Part shown: positions 10,291 to 21,312 of the stretch, piece by piece
Layout of the letters: each line of letters opens with the position of its first letter
How positions within the stretch are numbered: the first letter of the stretch is position 1
Assembly: GCF_021462225.1 (NCBI RefSeq)
Contig: NC_061815.1
Location: 45,605,986-45,669,985 of the forward strand
Reading direction: 5' to 3'
DNA: 64,000 bases
Origin: Girardinichthys multiradiatus
Taxonomy: Eukaryota > Chordata > Actinopteri > Cyprinodontiformes > Goodeidae
Notes under the pieces: generated by a model
What the model was told of the DNA's origin: nothing
The model's input: the letters and a program-made list of their open reading frames with translations, nothing else
Databases searched by the model: none
Position numbers and translations under genes: made by a program

Positions 10291-12474
10291 AACTGGATCC
10301 GCTGGAGGAGGAGAAAGCCGGACAGACTTGGCAGGCCCAAGCGCATAGTGAGGGTCTGCTGGGAACGCCTGGCAGAGCCCTCGGCCAGGGATGTATTCAA
10401 CTCCCACCTCCAGGAGAGCTTCGACCAGATCCCGGGGGATGTTGGAGACATAGAGTCCGAGTGGACCATGTTCTCCGCATCTATTGTCGATGCTGCTGCC
10501 CGTAGCTGTGGCTGTAAGGTCTGCGGTGCCTGTCGCGGCGGCAATCCCAGAACCCGGTGGTGGACACCGGCAGTAAGGGATGCTGTTAAGCTGAAGAAGG
10601 AGTCCTATCGGCTGTGGTTGGCTTGTGGGACTCCTGAGGCGGCTGACGGGTACCGTGAGGCCAAGCGTGCTGCGGCCCGGGCTGTGGCAGAGGCAAAAAC
10701 TCAGGCCTGGGAGGAGTTCGGTGAGGCCATGGAGAAGGACTACCGGTTGGCCTCGAAGCGATTCTGGCAAACCGTCCGTCGCCTCAGGAGGGGGAAGCAG
10801 TGCTTCGCCAACACTGTTTATAGTGGGGGCGGGAGACTGCTGACCTCGACTGAGGACATTATCGGGCGGTGGAATGAGTACTTCGAGGATCTCCTCAATC
10901 CTGCCATCACGCATTCCATGGTGGAAACAGAGGCTGGGGACTCGGGGTTGGACTCTTTCATCACCCAGGCTGAAGTCACCGAGGTGGTTAAATAGCTCCG
11001 CGGTGGCAAGGATTCGGGGGTGGATGAGATCCGCCCTGAGTACCTCAAGTCTCTGGATGTTGTAGGGCTGTCATGGTTGACACGTCTCTTCAACATTGCG
11101 TGGCGGTCGGGGACAGTGCCTCTGGACTGGCAGACTGGGGTGGTGGTCCCCCTTCATAAGAAGGGGGACCGGAGGGTGTGTTCCAACTACAGGGGGATCA
11201 CACTCCTCAGCCTCCCTGGTAAGGCCTACGCCAGGGTATTGGAGAGGAGAGTCCGACCGATAGTCGAACCTCGGCTTCAGGAGGAGCAGTGTGGTTTTCG
11301 TCCCGGCCGTGGAACACTGGACCAGCTCTATACCCTCTACAGGGTGCTCGAGGTTTCATGGTAGTTTGCCCAACCGGTTCACATGTGTTTTGTGGACCTG
11401 GAGAAGGCATTCGACTGTGTCCCTCGTGATGCCCTGTGGGTGGTGCTCCAGGAGTATGGAATCGGGGACCCTTTGCTAGGGGCCATCCGGTCCCTGTACG
11501 AGCGGAGCAGGAGTTTGGTCCGCATTGCCGGCACTAAGTCGGACCTGTTCCCGGTGCATGTTGGACTCCGGCAGGGCTGCCCTTTGTCACCGGTCCTGTT
11601 CATAACTTTTATGGACAGGATTTCTAGACGCAGCCAAGAGCCGGAGGGGGTCGGGTTTGGGGACCAGTGGATTTTGTCTCTTCTTTTTGCAGATGACGTG
11701 GTCCTGCTGGCCCCTTCTAGCCAAGACCTACAGCATGCGCTGTGGCGGTTCGCAGCCGAGTGTGAAGCGGCTGGGATGAGGATCAGCTCCTCCAAGTCCG
11801 AGGCCATGGTACTCGACCGGAAAAGGGTGGCTTGTCCTCTTCAGGTTGGAGGGGAGTTCCTGACTCAAGTGGAGGAGTTTAAGTATCTCGGGGTCTTGTT
11901 CACGAGTGAGGGAAGAATGGAGCGGGAGATCGACAGACGGATCGGTGCGGCTGCCACAGTAATGGGGGCGCTGTGCCGGTCCGTTGTGGTGAAGAGAGAG
12001 CTGAGCCGAAAAGCAAAGCTCTCAATTTACTGGTCGGTCTACGTTCCTACCCTCACCTATGGCCATGAACTTTGGGTCATGACCGAAAGAACGAGATCTC
12101 GGATACAAGCGGCTGAAATGAGCTTCCTCCGTAGGGTGGCCGGGCACTCCCTTAGAGATAGGGTGAGGAGCTCGGCCATCCGGGAGGGGCTCGGAGTAGA
12201 GCCGCTGCTCCTCCACATCGAGAGGAGCCAGTTGAGGTGGCTCGGGCATCTATACCGGATGCCTCCTGGACGCCTTCCTCGGGAGGTGTTCCAGGCACGT
12301 CCCACCGGGAGGAGGCCCAGGGGACGGCCCAGGACACGCTGGAGGGACTATGTCTCTCGGCTGGCCTGGGAACGCCTTGGGCTCCCCCTGGAGGAACTGG
12401 AGGAGGTGTCTGGAGAGAGGGACGTCTGGGCGTCTCTGTTGAGTCTGCTGCCCCCGCGACCCGGTCCCGGATAA
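10291..12474 (+). pseudogene. Rex3 reverse transcriptase, two nonsense codons
   Basis: One reading frame runs through the whole 728-codon stretch, broken only by TAG at 10993-10995 and TAG at 11362-11364. The second copy has Lys and Glu at these places, so both look like single-base nonsense changes. The blocks are: linker ([17 protein letters not shown]), RT palm entry (VCSNYRGITLLSLPGKAYAR), FRPGRGTLDQLY, MCFVDLEKAFDCVPR, LRQGCPLSPVLF, the catalytic LLFADDVVLLAP (FADD 11686-11697), and the RTE-type C-terminal domain with LTYGHELWVMTERTRS, LRRVAGHSLRDRVRS, LRWLGHLYRMPPGRLPR and RRPRGRPRTRWRDYV. The catalytic aspartates are intact. It would need both stops removed and an endonuclease to act. 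Confidence 0.9.
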
Positions 12475-12516
12475 GCGGAAGACAACGAGTACGAGTACGA
12501 GTACGAGTACGAGTCT
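10291..12516 (+). mobile_element. Rex3 (RTE-clade) retrotransposon, 5'-truncated
   Basis: Homology with the second copy (52161-55010, minus) starts at about 10291, inside the linker after the endonuclease, and runs to a hexameter tail of ACGAGT repeats (12487-12516). I assign Rex3 because the sequences at 11128-11147 and 11572-11592 match, from memory, the standard Rex3 cytogenetic primer sites flanking the RT core. The endonuclease is absent, as expected for incomplete reverse transcription. I did not find a convincing target-site duplication. Confidence 0.87.
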
Positions 12517-14099
12517 ACTGTGAGGAAATGTGGTTTTAAGGCCTATAAGAGGATCCGAACCACAATCAATGGAATTACACGGTAAATTAGTTTTGTAACA
12601 TTTCTGCCTCCAAAAAACAGTCAGCAGTATTTACCCAAAGCAAATTCATTCCACTATCTCTTTTAGTCATTTTTTATTCATTTTAACTCATATAAACACA
12701 TTTGTTGTTTGATTCTACCACCAACTGACCTTTACTTGAAGGTTGTGGATTGCTGGAATCTTTCCTACACAAAAAATGCAAGAGATGACTGTAAACACTG
12801 TACTAGGGAATCTTCACAAGTTGCCATATTCACTGCACACATGTTGCATTCTGTATCATGCAATGCACCAGCTTATTTGAGTAAACAACAGATTGTGTTT
12901 ACAGTATTAGAAGGAATATCTTGTGAGTAATCTCCCTCCTGCTCACAAGCCTCAGCATAATGAGCTCCAGCCTTTTAAAAAATTACAAATGGTAACTCAT
13001 ATGCTAATGGCTGTGGCATTTTTGTCTTGCATCATTATGGAGATTTAATGCAGACAGAGGAGCTTTCAAATCACTTTTTAGGACAACTGAAGCGCAATCA
13101 AAGCTTGCATTAGGAAGGTTCGTGAGGTGACTCTTTGTGGGATTCAATTTGCATCTTAAATCTAACAACTATAACTGCACAAAACACACAGCATGCAGGG
13201 AGATTGGTCTAATTAGAGTGTGTCCTGTCCTCCCGAGTGTCTGCATATTTTAACGGTGCCTGCACTTGTCAGAAATAGCTCCATAACATATGATAATGTG
13301 TGACGACAGGACCAGTATGAAAAACAAGGTCAAGCCCTACATTTTACTCATGAGCGTAGAGTGTCGTGTGATTCTAAACACTGAGTGCATAATAAACAAA
13401 CTACTACACAACGAGCAGCGACTGGAGGACTACCAGAGGATACAATAATATTTGATGCAGGTGCAGTTATAGCAACAACTTCTGCTAAAAAGGTCAGTGT
13501 GAGCATCAGTCAAGGCTATTTTATTTAACACAGAAAGCCTGCACTCTGACACAAAACCACAGCAATTCAAATGCAAAATTATTTCAGTTGCACCTTTCTC
13601 CTCACTATGGTTATAAATCATTTAAAGAAAATAAGGAATTACTAATAAATAACTATTTGTCATATTTCTTAAAGTATCACCAAATGCTGAGTTCTATATC
13701 TTATTACTAGGGCTGAAAACGTAAATGGTATATAGTTTAGTCTTGATTTCTCCGTTTCTTGTTTAACAACTAACAACAAAATGTTTGTAAAATTGTAAAG
13801 TCTTTAAAGTCTTTAAAGATGTGTCTTTGTCTGTCTATACCTACTTGATTAAAGAGGGAACTGAAAAATGGCAGCGTGATGACCTTTTACCGTGTGGGAC
13901 ACAAAAGATGGAGAAAACACATTTAGTCTTTTAGTGCTCTTGACAGCTCTGATTTTTCCCCCCAAAAAAAAAAAAAGAAGCTTTTTCCTGATGAAACACC
14001 ACAATCAAAAACTGCTTTTCTTTTTAATTCACAAAAACTTAAAAGAAATGATGGAAACTTTGTTCTTTAATATTTTCAGTTCAGTTAATTAATGCTACG
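12517..14099. other. Unique non-coding stretch with possible conserved core
   Basis: No gene recognised. The part at about 12960-13330 is free of repeats and carries transcription-factor-like words: a POU-like ATGCTAAT, a TCF/LEF-like AATCAAAG and several TAAT homeodomain cores. This is only suggestive of a regulatory element. Confidence 0.4.
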
Positions 14100-14479
14100 G
14101 CTGCACGGTGGCGCAGTTGGTAGCACTGTAGCCTTGCAGCAAGAAGGTCCTGGGTTCAAGCTGTGTCTGGGGGTCTTTTGCATGGAGTTTGAATGTTCTT
14201 CCCGTGCATGCGTGGGTTTTCTCTGGGTACTCCGGCTTCCTTCCACAGTCCAAAAACATGACTGTTAGGTTAATTGGTTTCTCTAAATTGCCCTTAGGTG
14301 TGAATGAGTGTGTGCATGGTTGTTTGTCCTGTACGTCTCTGTGTTGCCCTGCGATGGATTGGCGACCTGTCCAGTACCCTGCCTCTCGCCCGTAGACTGC
14401 TGGAGATAGGCACCAGCTCCCCCATAACCCACTATGGAGTAAGCGGTATAGAAGATGAATGAATGAATGAATGAATAAT
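14100..14479 (+). repeat. SINE-like repeat, family A, near full length
   Basis: The head resembles a tRNA promoter: an A-box-like GGTGGCGCAGTTGG near 14107 and a B-box-like GGGTTCAAGC near 14152. The body follows with 'tccacagtccaaaaacatga' and 'taaattgccctta' blocks. The 3' end has the 'taagcggta' motif and a GAAT tail (14456-14475), similar to RTE-type tails. The family recurs at 1-40, 14725-15029, 16905-17256 and 26369-26665. Confidence 0.68.
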
Positions 14480-14724
14480 TAATGCAGATATGTACAGATA
14501 AATCTCAGTAAAAAAAAGAAATCAGAGAGGTATTCCAGAAAGGATGTTTAACACCAGTTATCTGTGTTTCTACCACCCCAAACAGGCTCTGGTAACAATG
14601 CGCTGGTCCTTTTTTGGCATTCGTTCTCGGCTAGAGAGCCAAACTGCTTTCATTAGAAGCTAGGGGTGGGCTTATGGAAGCCAACAGCCAATCAAAATGT
14701 TGTGACTCAAATGTTATCTTTCTA

Positions 14725-14996
14725 CATCGACTTTGCATGTTTTCCCTGTGCATGCAGGGGTTCTCTCCGGGTACTCTAGCTTCCTCCCACAGTCCAAAAA
14801 CATAACTGTTAGGTTAACTGGTCTCTCTAAATTGCCCTGAGGTATGAATGGGTGAGTGCATGATTGTCTGTTCAATGTAGCTCTGTGTTGCCCGCGGCTG
14901 GTGACCTGTCCACGGTGTACCCTGCAGGAGATAGGTCCCCTCGCAACCCTGTGGGAGTAACAGGTATAGAAAATGGATGGATGGATGGATGGATGG

Positions 14997-15029
<33 letters not shown>
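14725..15029 (+). repeat. SINE-like repeat, family A, 5'-truncated
   Basis: Same body as 14100-14479, beginning at the 'gcatgttttccctgtgcatg' block. It ends in an expanded GGAT tail at 14973-15028, which has grown into a short microsatellite with one GGAC variant. Confidence 0.68.
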
Positions 15030-16904
15030 ATGCATCATGCAAAAAATGGTCCGTTAACAGAGATAACAAATTAAGTATAAAATATAATTCAGAATTTTAG
15101 TTATACAAACTGCCATAGTAAATATTATTTAGTAGATTTTTAAACCCATTCATTAGTTTTTAAACCCCTAAGACAATCCTGTTTTAACACAATATACATC
15201 TGTCCTAATAACTTACTATTTTATCATTTGAACTAATTTAAAAGCTTTATTCAATGAGAATGTATTTATTTTGACTGACCTGTATACTACAACAGCCTCA
15301 CACAAGTGGATTATGCATGTGAAACAGTAGGATTTAAATGCTTTACATTTCTCTCAATTAGCTGTAAAGGGAACATGTCCATAAAACTAAAAAAGATTTT
15401 ACTTTTGACCTAAAAATCAGGAAAATGGACCACAGAGTTGTATTCCTGGAAACCCGTTGGAACAACATTGCCTAACTGTTGCATTGTGGGAAATAGAAAA
15501 AAATGAATGTAAGATATGCTAAATGTCCCTATTTTTGTACAGATTATTTTTAATGATTTCAAATTTGTTTTAATCAGCAAATTTCTGATCATCATGGACT
15601 TCTGCAGGAAGGACTGAATGGTCAGCATCAGGGTCATCCGCCTGTAAGGAAGGGTGCTCTTCTCTTCCAATAGGACCATATTTTGGAGAACAATACATGC
15701 CACAGGGATGTCACATGATCTCGGTGTAGGGTGCTGAAACAGGGGCTGAAACCTGCATCTGAGAATGGAGATCTAAACCTGCAGTTGGTCACATTAAAAT
15801 GTTGGTGTAGTGTAAAGCTCTGCAAAATTAGTTAAACAGAAGACCAATCCCAGTCGCGGGGAATTATTTAGTTTTACATAAAATACAGTTATAGACCTAT
15901 GAATGAATTTATCTTAAATTTGATTATATACCCCAGATGTAACTTATGGGCTGGTGCTTAGGAATACATATCGTGATGTGCCCGATATACTTAGTTTATG
16001 GTTTTTTCTCGCAGCTTGACACACGTTTCCTTACCAAAATATTCAGCATCTGCAATATTGGTAAAGCACTTGCATCTGCGTAAAAACGAAGCGTAATGCA
16101 TATAATTTGCTCTGATGTGAAAGCAAGTCCGTCTTGTTTGAATGTACGTTTCCAAAGATTGTGGCTGAGATAAAAGACAGAAGCTGATGAAAGTGTTTTC
16201 TATTTAAACAAATTAAAAAGAGACAAAAAGAAAATCCAACCTGTTACCACCGTAATGTACTTAGACCTAAACCTAATTCTCTTTCTGGAATACCCCTCGG
16301 TTGTGTTTTGCACTGAGGACAAACAGACTCCAGCTCTGGCAGATTTAATCTGTCTGCTTTGCAACCTTAAAGCATTTAATGTCCCTGTGTTAGATTTAAA
16401 TCTTGTGCTCATGTGTTATTCTATCAAAGAACATCAATAAATCTGCAAGAGCTCAGTAAACAGTCTTTTTTCTGAGCTCTCACACAGTGTGAACTGGAGG
16501 ACAGTGAGATGGAAAACAACAAAGAGAGCCGAAAGCTGTTCAGTTAGCAGATGATTAAATACCATAATGGTGTAAAATGTGATTGTGACAAAAAATTACA
16601 CAATTCTACTGCAAACAGAACATGAGGTTTTATCAATCAATCTATTTATCAGAATCCAGAAAATGTCATTATGTCAAGCCGTCTGCACATATGGATCGTA
16701 ATTTGGGTTTTTATTAGCACTGTTTAGAACAAACACTTGAACCACTTGGAAGAAAGCAGATATGCCTCTCTGGAGGGTTTCAGGGGAAATAGCAAAGTTT
16801 TCTTATTCGATCTTTTTAAAAAATGAATAAATGAAAAGTTTTTAGTTTGACATATTGCCATCATTAACAGCTGTGGAAATATTTGAGCTTAAAGGTCAGT
16901 CAGT
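15030..16904. other. Unique non-coding stretch
   Basis: No gene, RNA or repeat family recognised. AT-rich with short chance frames only. Confidence 0.5.
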
Positions 16905-17256
16905 CATGTTCTACCGATTACTCCATGGTGGGTCACGGGGAAGCTGGTGCCTATCTCCAGCAGTCTATGGGCGGGGTATGAGAGGCGGGGTACACCCTGG
17001 ACAGGTCGCCAGTCCATCGCAGGGCAGCACACAAACAACCACACATTCATTCACACACCTAAAGGCAATTTAAAGAAACCAATTAACCTAACAGGCATGT
17101 CTTTGGACTGTGGAAGGAAGCCAGAGTCCCCGATGAGAACCCACGCATGCACAGGGAGAACATGCAAACTCCATGCAGAAAGACCCTCAGCTGGGAATCG
17201 AACCCAGGACCTTGCTGCAAGGCAACAGTGCTACCAACCGTGCCACCTTGCAACCC
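16905..17256 (-). repeat. SINE-like repeat, family A, minus strand
   Basis: Reverse-complement copy with the best preserved head of the family: on the minus strand it has an A-box-like GGCACGGTTGGTAGCACTG and a perfect B-box GGTTCGATTCC (near 17195-17205). The truncated 3' end lies at about 16905. Confidence 0.7.
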
Positions 17257-18075
17257 TGAGCTTAAACATATAAATACAAAAATCCTAACAGTTCTTGTTT
17301 TCTGTTATGACCTGATCTCAAAGAAGTGAGTAAATTATTGTAGAACTTGTATGTTAGTGGCACATAACTTCATCTCCTCAGCGCAAAATGATGGAAAGTC
17401 CCTTAATATTTCTGTGGTGGACATTGCTACAACCCTTGCAGGTTTCCATGTGGTTGGGTTTGGATTTTACCTTTGCTCTGCAACACTCCAATTACTGTTA
17501 TATGGAACGGCTGGGAATATGGGGAGTTCCTGTTAATGGAAGCTTGACAAACGAACCTTTTCTTGCAGTTTATTTTGCCTGCACATTACACCTGCACATA
17601 CATTCTCCACTGATGTAGACCATACATCTCTGATTTTACTGACTTTCACATCTCATATTTGAACTTTGATTTAAGCATTTCTTTGATATAAATAAATTAA
17701 TCTTGATACATCACCCTCTTTGTTGTGACCTTTGAGCAAGTTCAAACAACATACAACCATCAAGTCCATAGTGAACACAGGATCATGTATTTGTGTGTGG
17801 ACTCAGATTTCTTTAAAGTCTTGCTGTAAACAGCAGAGTCTGTTTCCATGGTACATTGTTCCATAAATCTTGTGGATTGTTCAAATCCAACTTTGCAAAT
17901 TTAAGCGATGCTGCCTTTTTTAACAGAACTATCAGAGATTTTGGCTTTCAATGTACTAATGGAGCTTATGAATGTCTGCAATTTCTCCAAGCATGGTCTG
18001 ACCTTAATTTGTACAATGCTGGGGCACCCAGTCCTAGAAAGATTTGCAGTCCAGAATAACGATTCGCAAATTGTT
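17257..18075. other. Unique non-coding stretch
   Basis: No gene or repeat recognised. Confidence 0.45.
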
Positions 18076-20240
18076 AGGCCCGAGCAGGAAGCCTGCAAGG
18101 CTTCAAGGGCCTATTGCAATCGTAGGATTTCTTATTATTCCGGTGCCTCTTTGCGGGGAAATTTGGAAACTTAGCCAAGCCCCAAAATGCACACGATTTT
18201 ATCCAAAATTCTCCCCAATGTGAAATTTTTGTTCTTTAATGTGGTCGTCAATGGGCGTGGCCAAACCTCTTAGCCACGCCCCCAAACGTGAGATAGGCCG
18301 AACCGTAAGTCGTAGAGATCTGAAATTTGGTACACTGGTAGAGATACTCAAACCAAGAAAAAAAAAAAGTCTCTTGGGGATATGCCCTAAAACGTACAGG
18401 AAGTCGGCCATTTTGGATCAAAGGCAAATTTTTGCCTGTTTTTCACTTTTACTCACCTCAAACTTTAACAAACTCCTCCTAGGGATTTTGAGCTATCGGC
18501 TTCATATTTGGTCAATATGCAGTTAAGGCATGGGGGATTAAAAGTTATCAAAATCATATTTAGGGGGCGTGGCCAGGGCACGAACTCGGTGTTCGCGCTG
18601 AAAGTGAAAAAACGCAATAACCTTCCCAAAGAAACGCCAAATCACACCAAAGTTGGCATGAAGGAGGACCTTCAAGATCCCGCCGATCTTATGGGGTCAT
18701 TTGCTGACATCATCTAAGCCCCGCCCCCTCAGACCAGGAAGTCACTTTTTTTACTGGGAACGGTCGCTATTTGCCTGTCTACACTCAATCCGCTTGAAAC
18801 TGTGTCAGATGACTGATAACTAGTGGGTCTAACTTCGTCTGAACCACAGTGACTTTTCATAAAAGGCCGTGGGGCGCAGTGAAGTTTGACCTCACGCCAT
18901 GGCCATACGTCTGGCTCTAATTTCCCCATAGATCATCTGATCTGCTCCAAATTCAATATGATACCCAACAGGAAGTCGGCCATTATTGATTGAAGTTTTT
19001 GGCCCTTTCTGGTCCCCATATCTGAGCAAATTCCTCCTACAGCTTTTCACTTAGAGACTTGAAAATCACTCAGTATACTCTTAAGGCATTGGGGACTAAA
19101 AGTTATCAAAAGCTTTTTGATACATGAAAGTGTGTGGGCGTGGCCAAGCCTCGAAATATGACTTCTTGCCAGGAAACAGGAAATTGATATAGCTCCTACA
19201 AGGAAAGTCACAGAGACCTGAAACCCTCTAAAATGGATCTACCTCTGGCCCCAAACAATATTAACTGATCAGATGCTGACATCATCAAAGCTCTGTCCCC
19301 TGAGAACAGGAAGTGTCATGTTTTCCTTTTGATGGTCCATATTTGGTGCCCTTCACCTAATCAATGGGAAACTATCCCAAGTAACAAATAACATGTTGGT
19401 CTAAGACAATCTCCAGTACTGACTGGTTTAGCTGGAGGGTACGGCTGTGGCGGCATGGTGAATTCTTAACTCACGCCACGGCCATACGTTTGGCTCTAAA
19501 TTACACATGCATGGTCCGATTCACTCCACAATAAATGAGCTTGATCTTAGTCAGCCCCTGAACACCTCTATTGGATTACATTGGAATTTGGATCAACAGC
19601 GCCCCCTAGGACATTTCAAGTGTTCTATCTCTCTCATACATCATCGGATCCACTTGAAATGTAGTATACATGATCATGGATCAATGCCGAACCTGTTGCC
19701 ACAGTCAACTGATGACATCACTTTAGCCCCACCCATTAAGAAACAAGTGAGTGTAGCTTCCATTAGGAAGGTCCGATTTGCTCCAAACTGAATATGGTTG
19801 ATCTTTGTCATCCCCTAAACAGCTCTATAACATTACATTGGAATTTGGAGCAACAGCGCCCTCCAGGGCATTTCAAGTGCTCTATCTCCCTCATATATCA
19901 TCGGATCCACTTCAAATATAGTACACATCATCAGGGATCAATGCTGAACATGTTGCCACAGTCAACTGATGACATCAATTGAGCCCCGCCCAGTAATAAA
20001 CAAGTGAGTGGAGCTTCCATCTGGAAGGCCCGCTTTTCCCCAAATTTGAAATGCTTCTCGCCAGACCAGAACTCTGCATGACTGAAGATCTTATAACATG
20101 TCGCTCACAGTGCCACCTAGTGGCGACGTGTGGAAGTGAAGTAGTGTCATCGTCGGCAGCGTGTAGGCGGCGATGTCAGGCTCCCATTGTTGCTGCACAG
20201 GCCGAGTTGCGCTGAGCTGCGAGGGCCTTCAATGCTGCTT
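18076..20240. repeat. Large modular non-coding dispersed repeat
   Basis: The stretch opens with 'taggcccgagcaggaagcc' and a 'aagggcctattgcaat' block, and closes with 'gcgagggccttcaatgctgc'. It has no long frame. Its inside is built of duplications. One unit of about 560-570 bp occurs twice: 'aagtcggcca' at 18401 and 18973, 'aaagttatca' at 18541 and 19098, 'gggcgtggcc' at about 18567 and 19137. A second unit of 257 bp occurs twice, with 'acattggaatttgga' at 19578 and 19835. Recurrent motifs include 'tgatgacatca' and 'agcccc(a/g)cc'. I recognise it as a style of repeat common in teleosts but cannot name the family or mechanism; no clear terminal inverted repeat or target duplication was found. 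Confidence 0.6.
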
Positions 20241-21267
20241 ACAGTTTTAATTTGGAATTGGCCTTTTAACTCTGCTCAGAGTGAAAAAAAGCATAATAGT
20301 TTCCCATAGGCCCAGAGTTCTGTAACCTAATTATTTTAGCATTTTTTATGCAAATATTTAACTTTTTTGTCTATTTTCTTATTTACTGTAGTTAAAATAT
20401 TTTGTTATTTGAATAATTTTTGCTACAAATGTTACATTACATTACCACAGCTCTTGGTCAGATGTTGTTGGTTAAATATATTTAGTCCCAACTCTTTTAA
20501 TTCCTTTGGAAGCAGTGGGGGTTTTGCTCACTGCTGCTCCTTAAATAAAACTGACACAATAAATTATACCGTTCATTATTATAAGCATTGTCCATGTATG
20601 GCTTTATTTACATAACTTAAAGACTTAAAGGTAAAGACCATATAATTATTTATGCTTTATGTGTAAAACCTTAGAAGTGAAAGGAGGCATGTTAGTGATT
20701 GGGTTTCCCTTCTTCAACTCAACCAATCAGCAGTCCTTTTACATCTAAAGTAGCATAAAATCGGCTCTGTAATCAGGCCAGTGAAGATTTTATTATCTGC
20801 TCTTCCTGCATGTAATTTGTGTACATTATCTGGGTCCTCTGTGTGTTTTTGGTGTTTAAGAAGTCAGGCTGGCATATTGCATTTTGTGAGATTGAGTTGT
20901 GAAAATGGTAAAAATGTGCAGAGATTTCTCCTGCTGCTCTGTGGAGACTGATAAGAGACTAAGTGACAATATAGTTTTTATTTATTGTTTAATGTTTTGG
21001 TTAATTTTGTTATTTTTCATTATTTTGGACCCAAGACTGAATAACCATATTTTACATCAACTTTCATGAAAGAAGTTGTATTTTTCTCTGCTAATATGCT
21101 AATTAACAGCATAAACAGACACCTAAAGAAGTTGCAAAGTTACATCAAATATGCTGACAATATGCTGTCTTCAGTAATGTGCATTTATTGCTCCCCTGCA
21201 AAGGGTTGCATTTCAAAGTAATATACTTAAAGTTTCAGATCATCCCCTTTTTGAAACTTACACACAG
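20241..21267. other. Unique non-coding stretch
   Basis: No gene or repeat recognised; AT-rich. Confidence 0.45.
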
Positions 21268-21312
21268 ACACCCACACACACACACACACACCCACACACA
21301 CACACACACACA
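21268..21312. repeat. (CA)n microsatellite
   Basis: Interrupted CA dinucleotide run with a few CCCA interruptions. Confidence 0.85.

Noticed and set aside
10276..10914. 212-codon minus-strand frame
   Set aside because: Antisense shadow of the Rex3 linker and RT region, whose plus-strand frame has clear family motifs.
13705..13740. Solo hAT end 'tagggctgaaaacg'
   Set aside because: Only about 12 bases fit, with no subterminal motifs.
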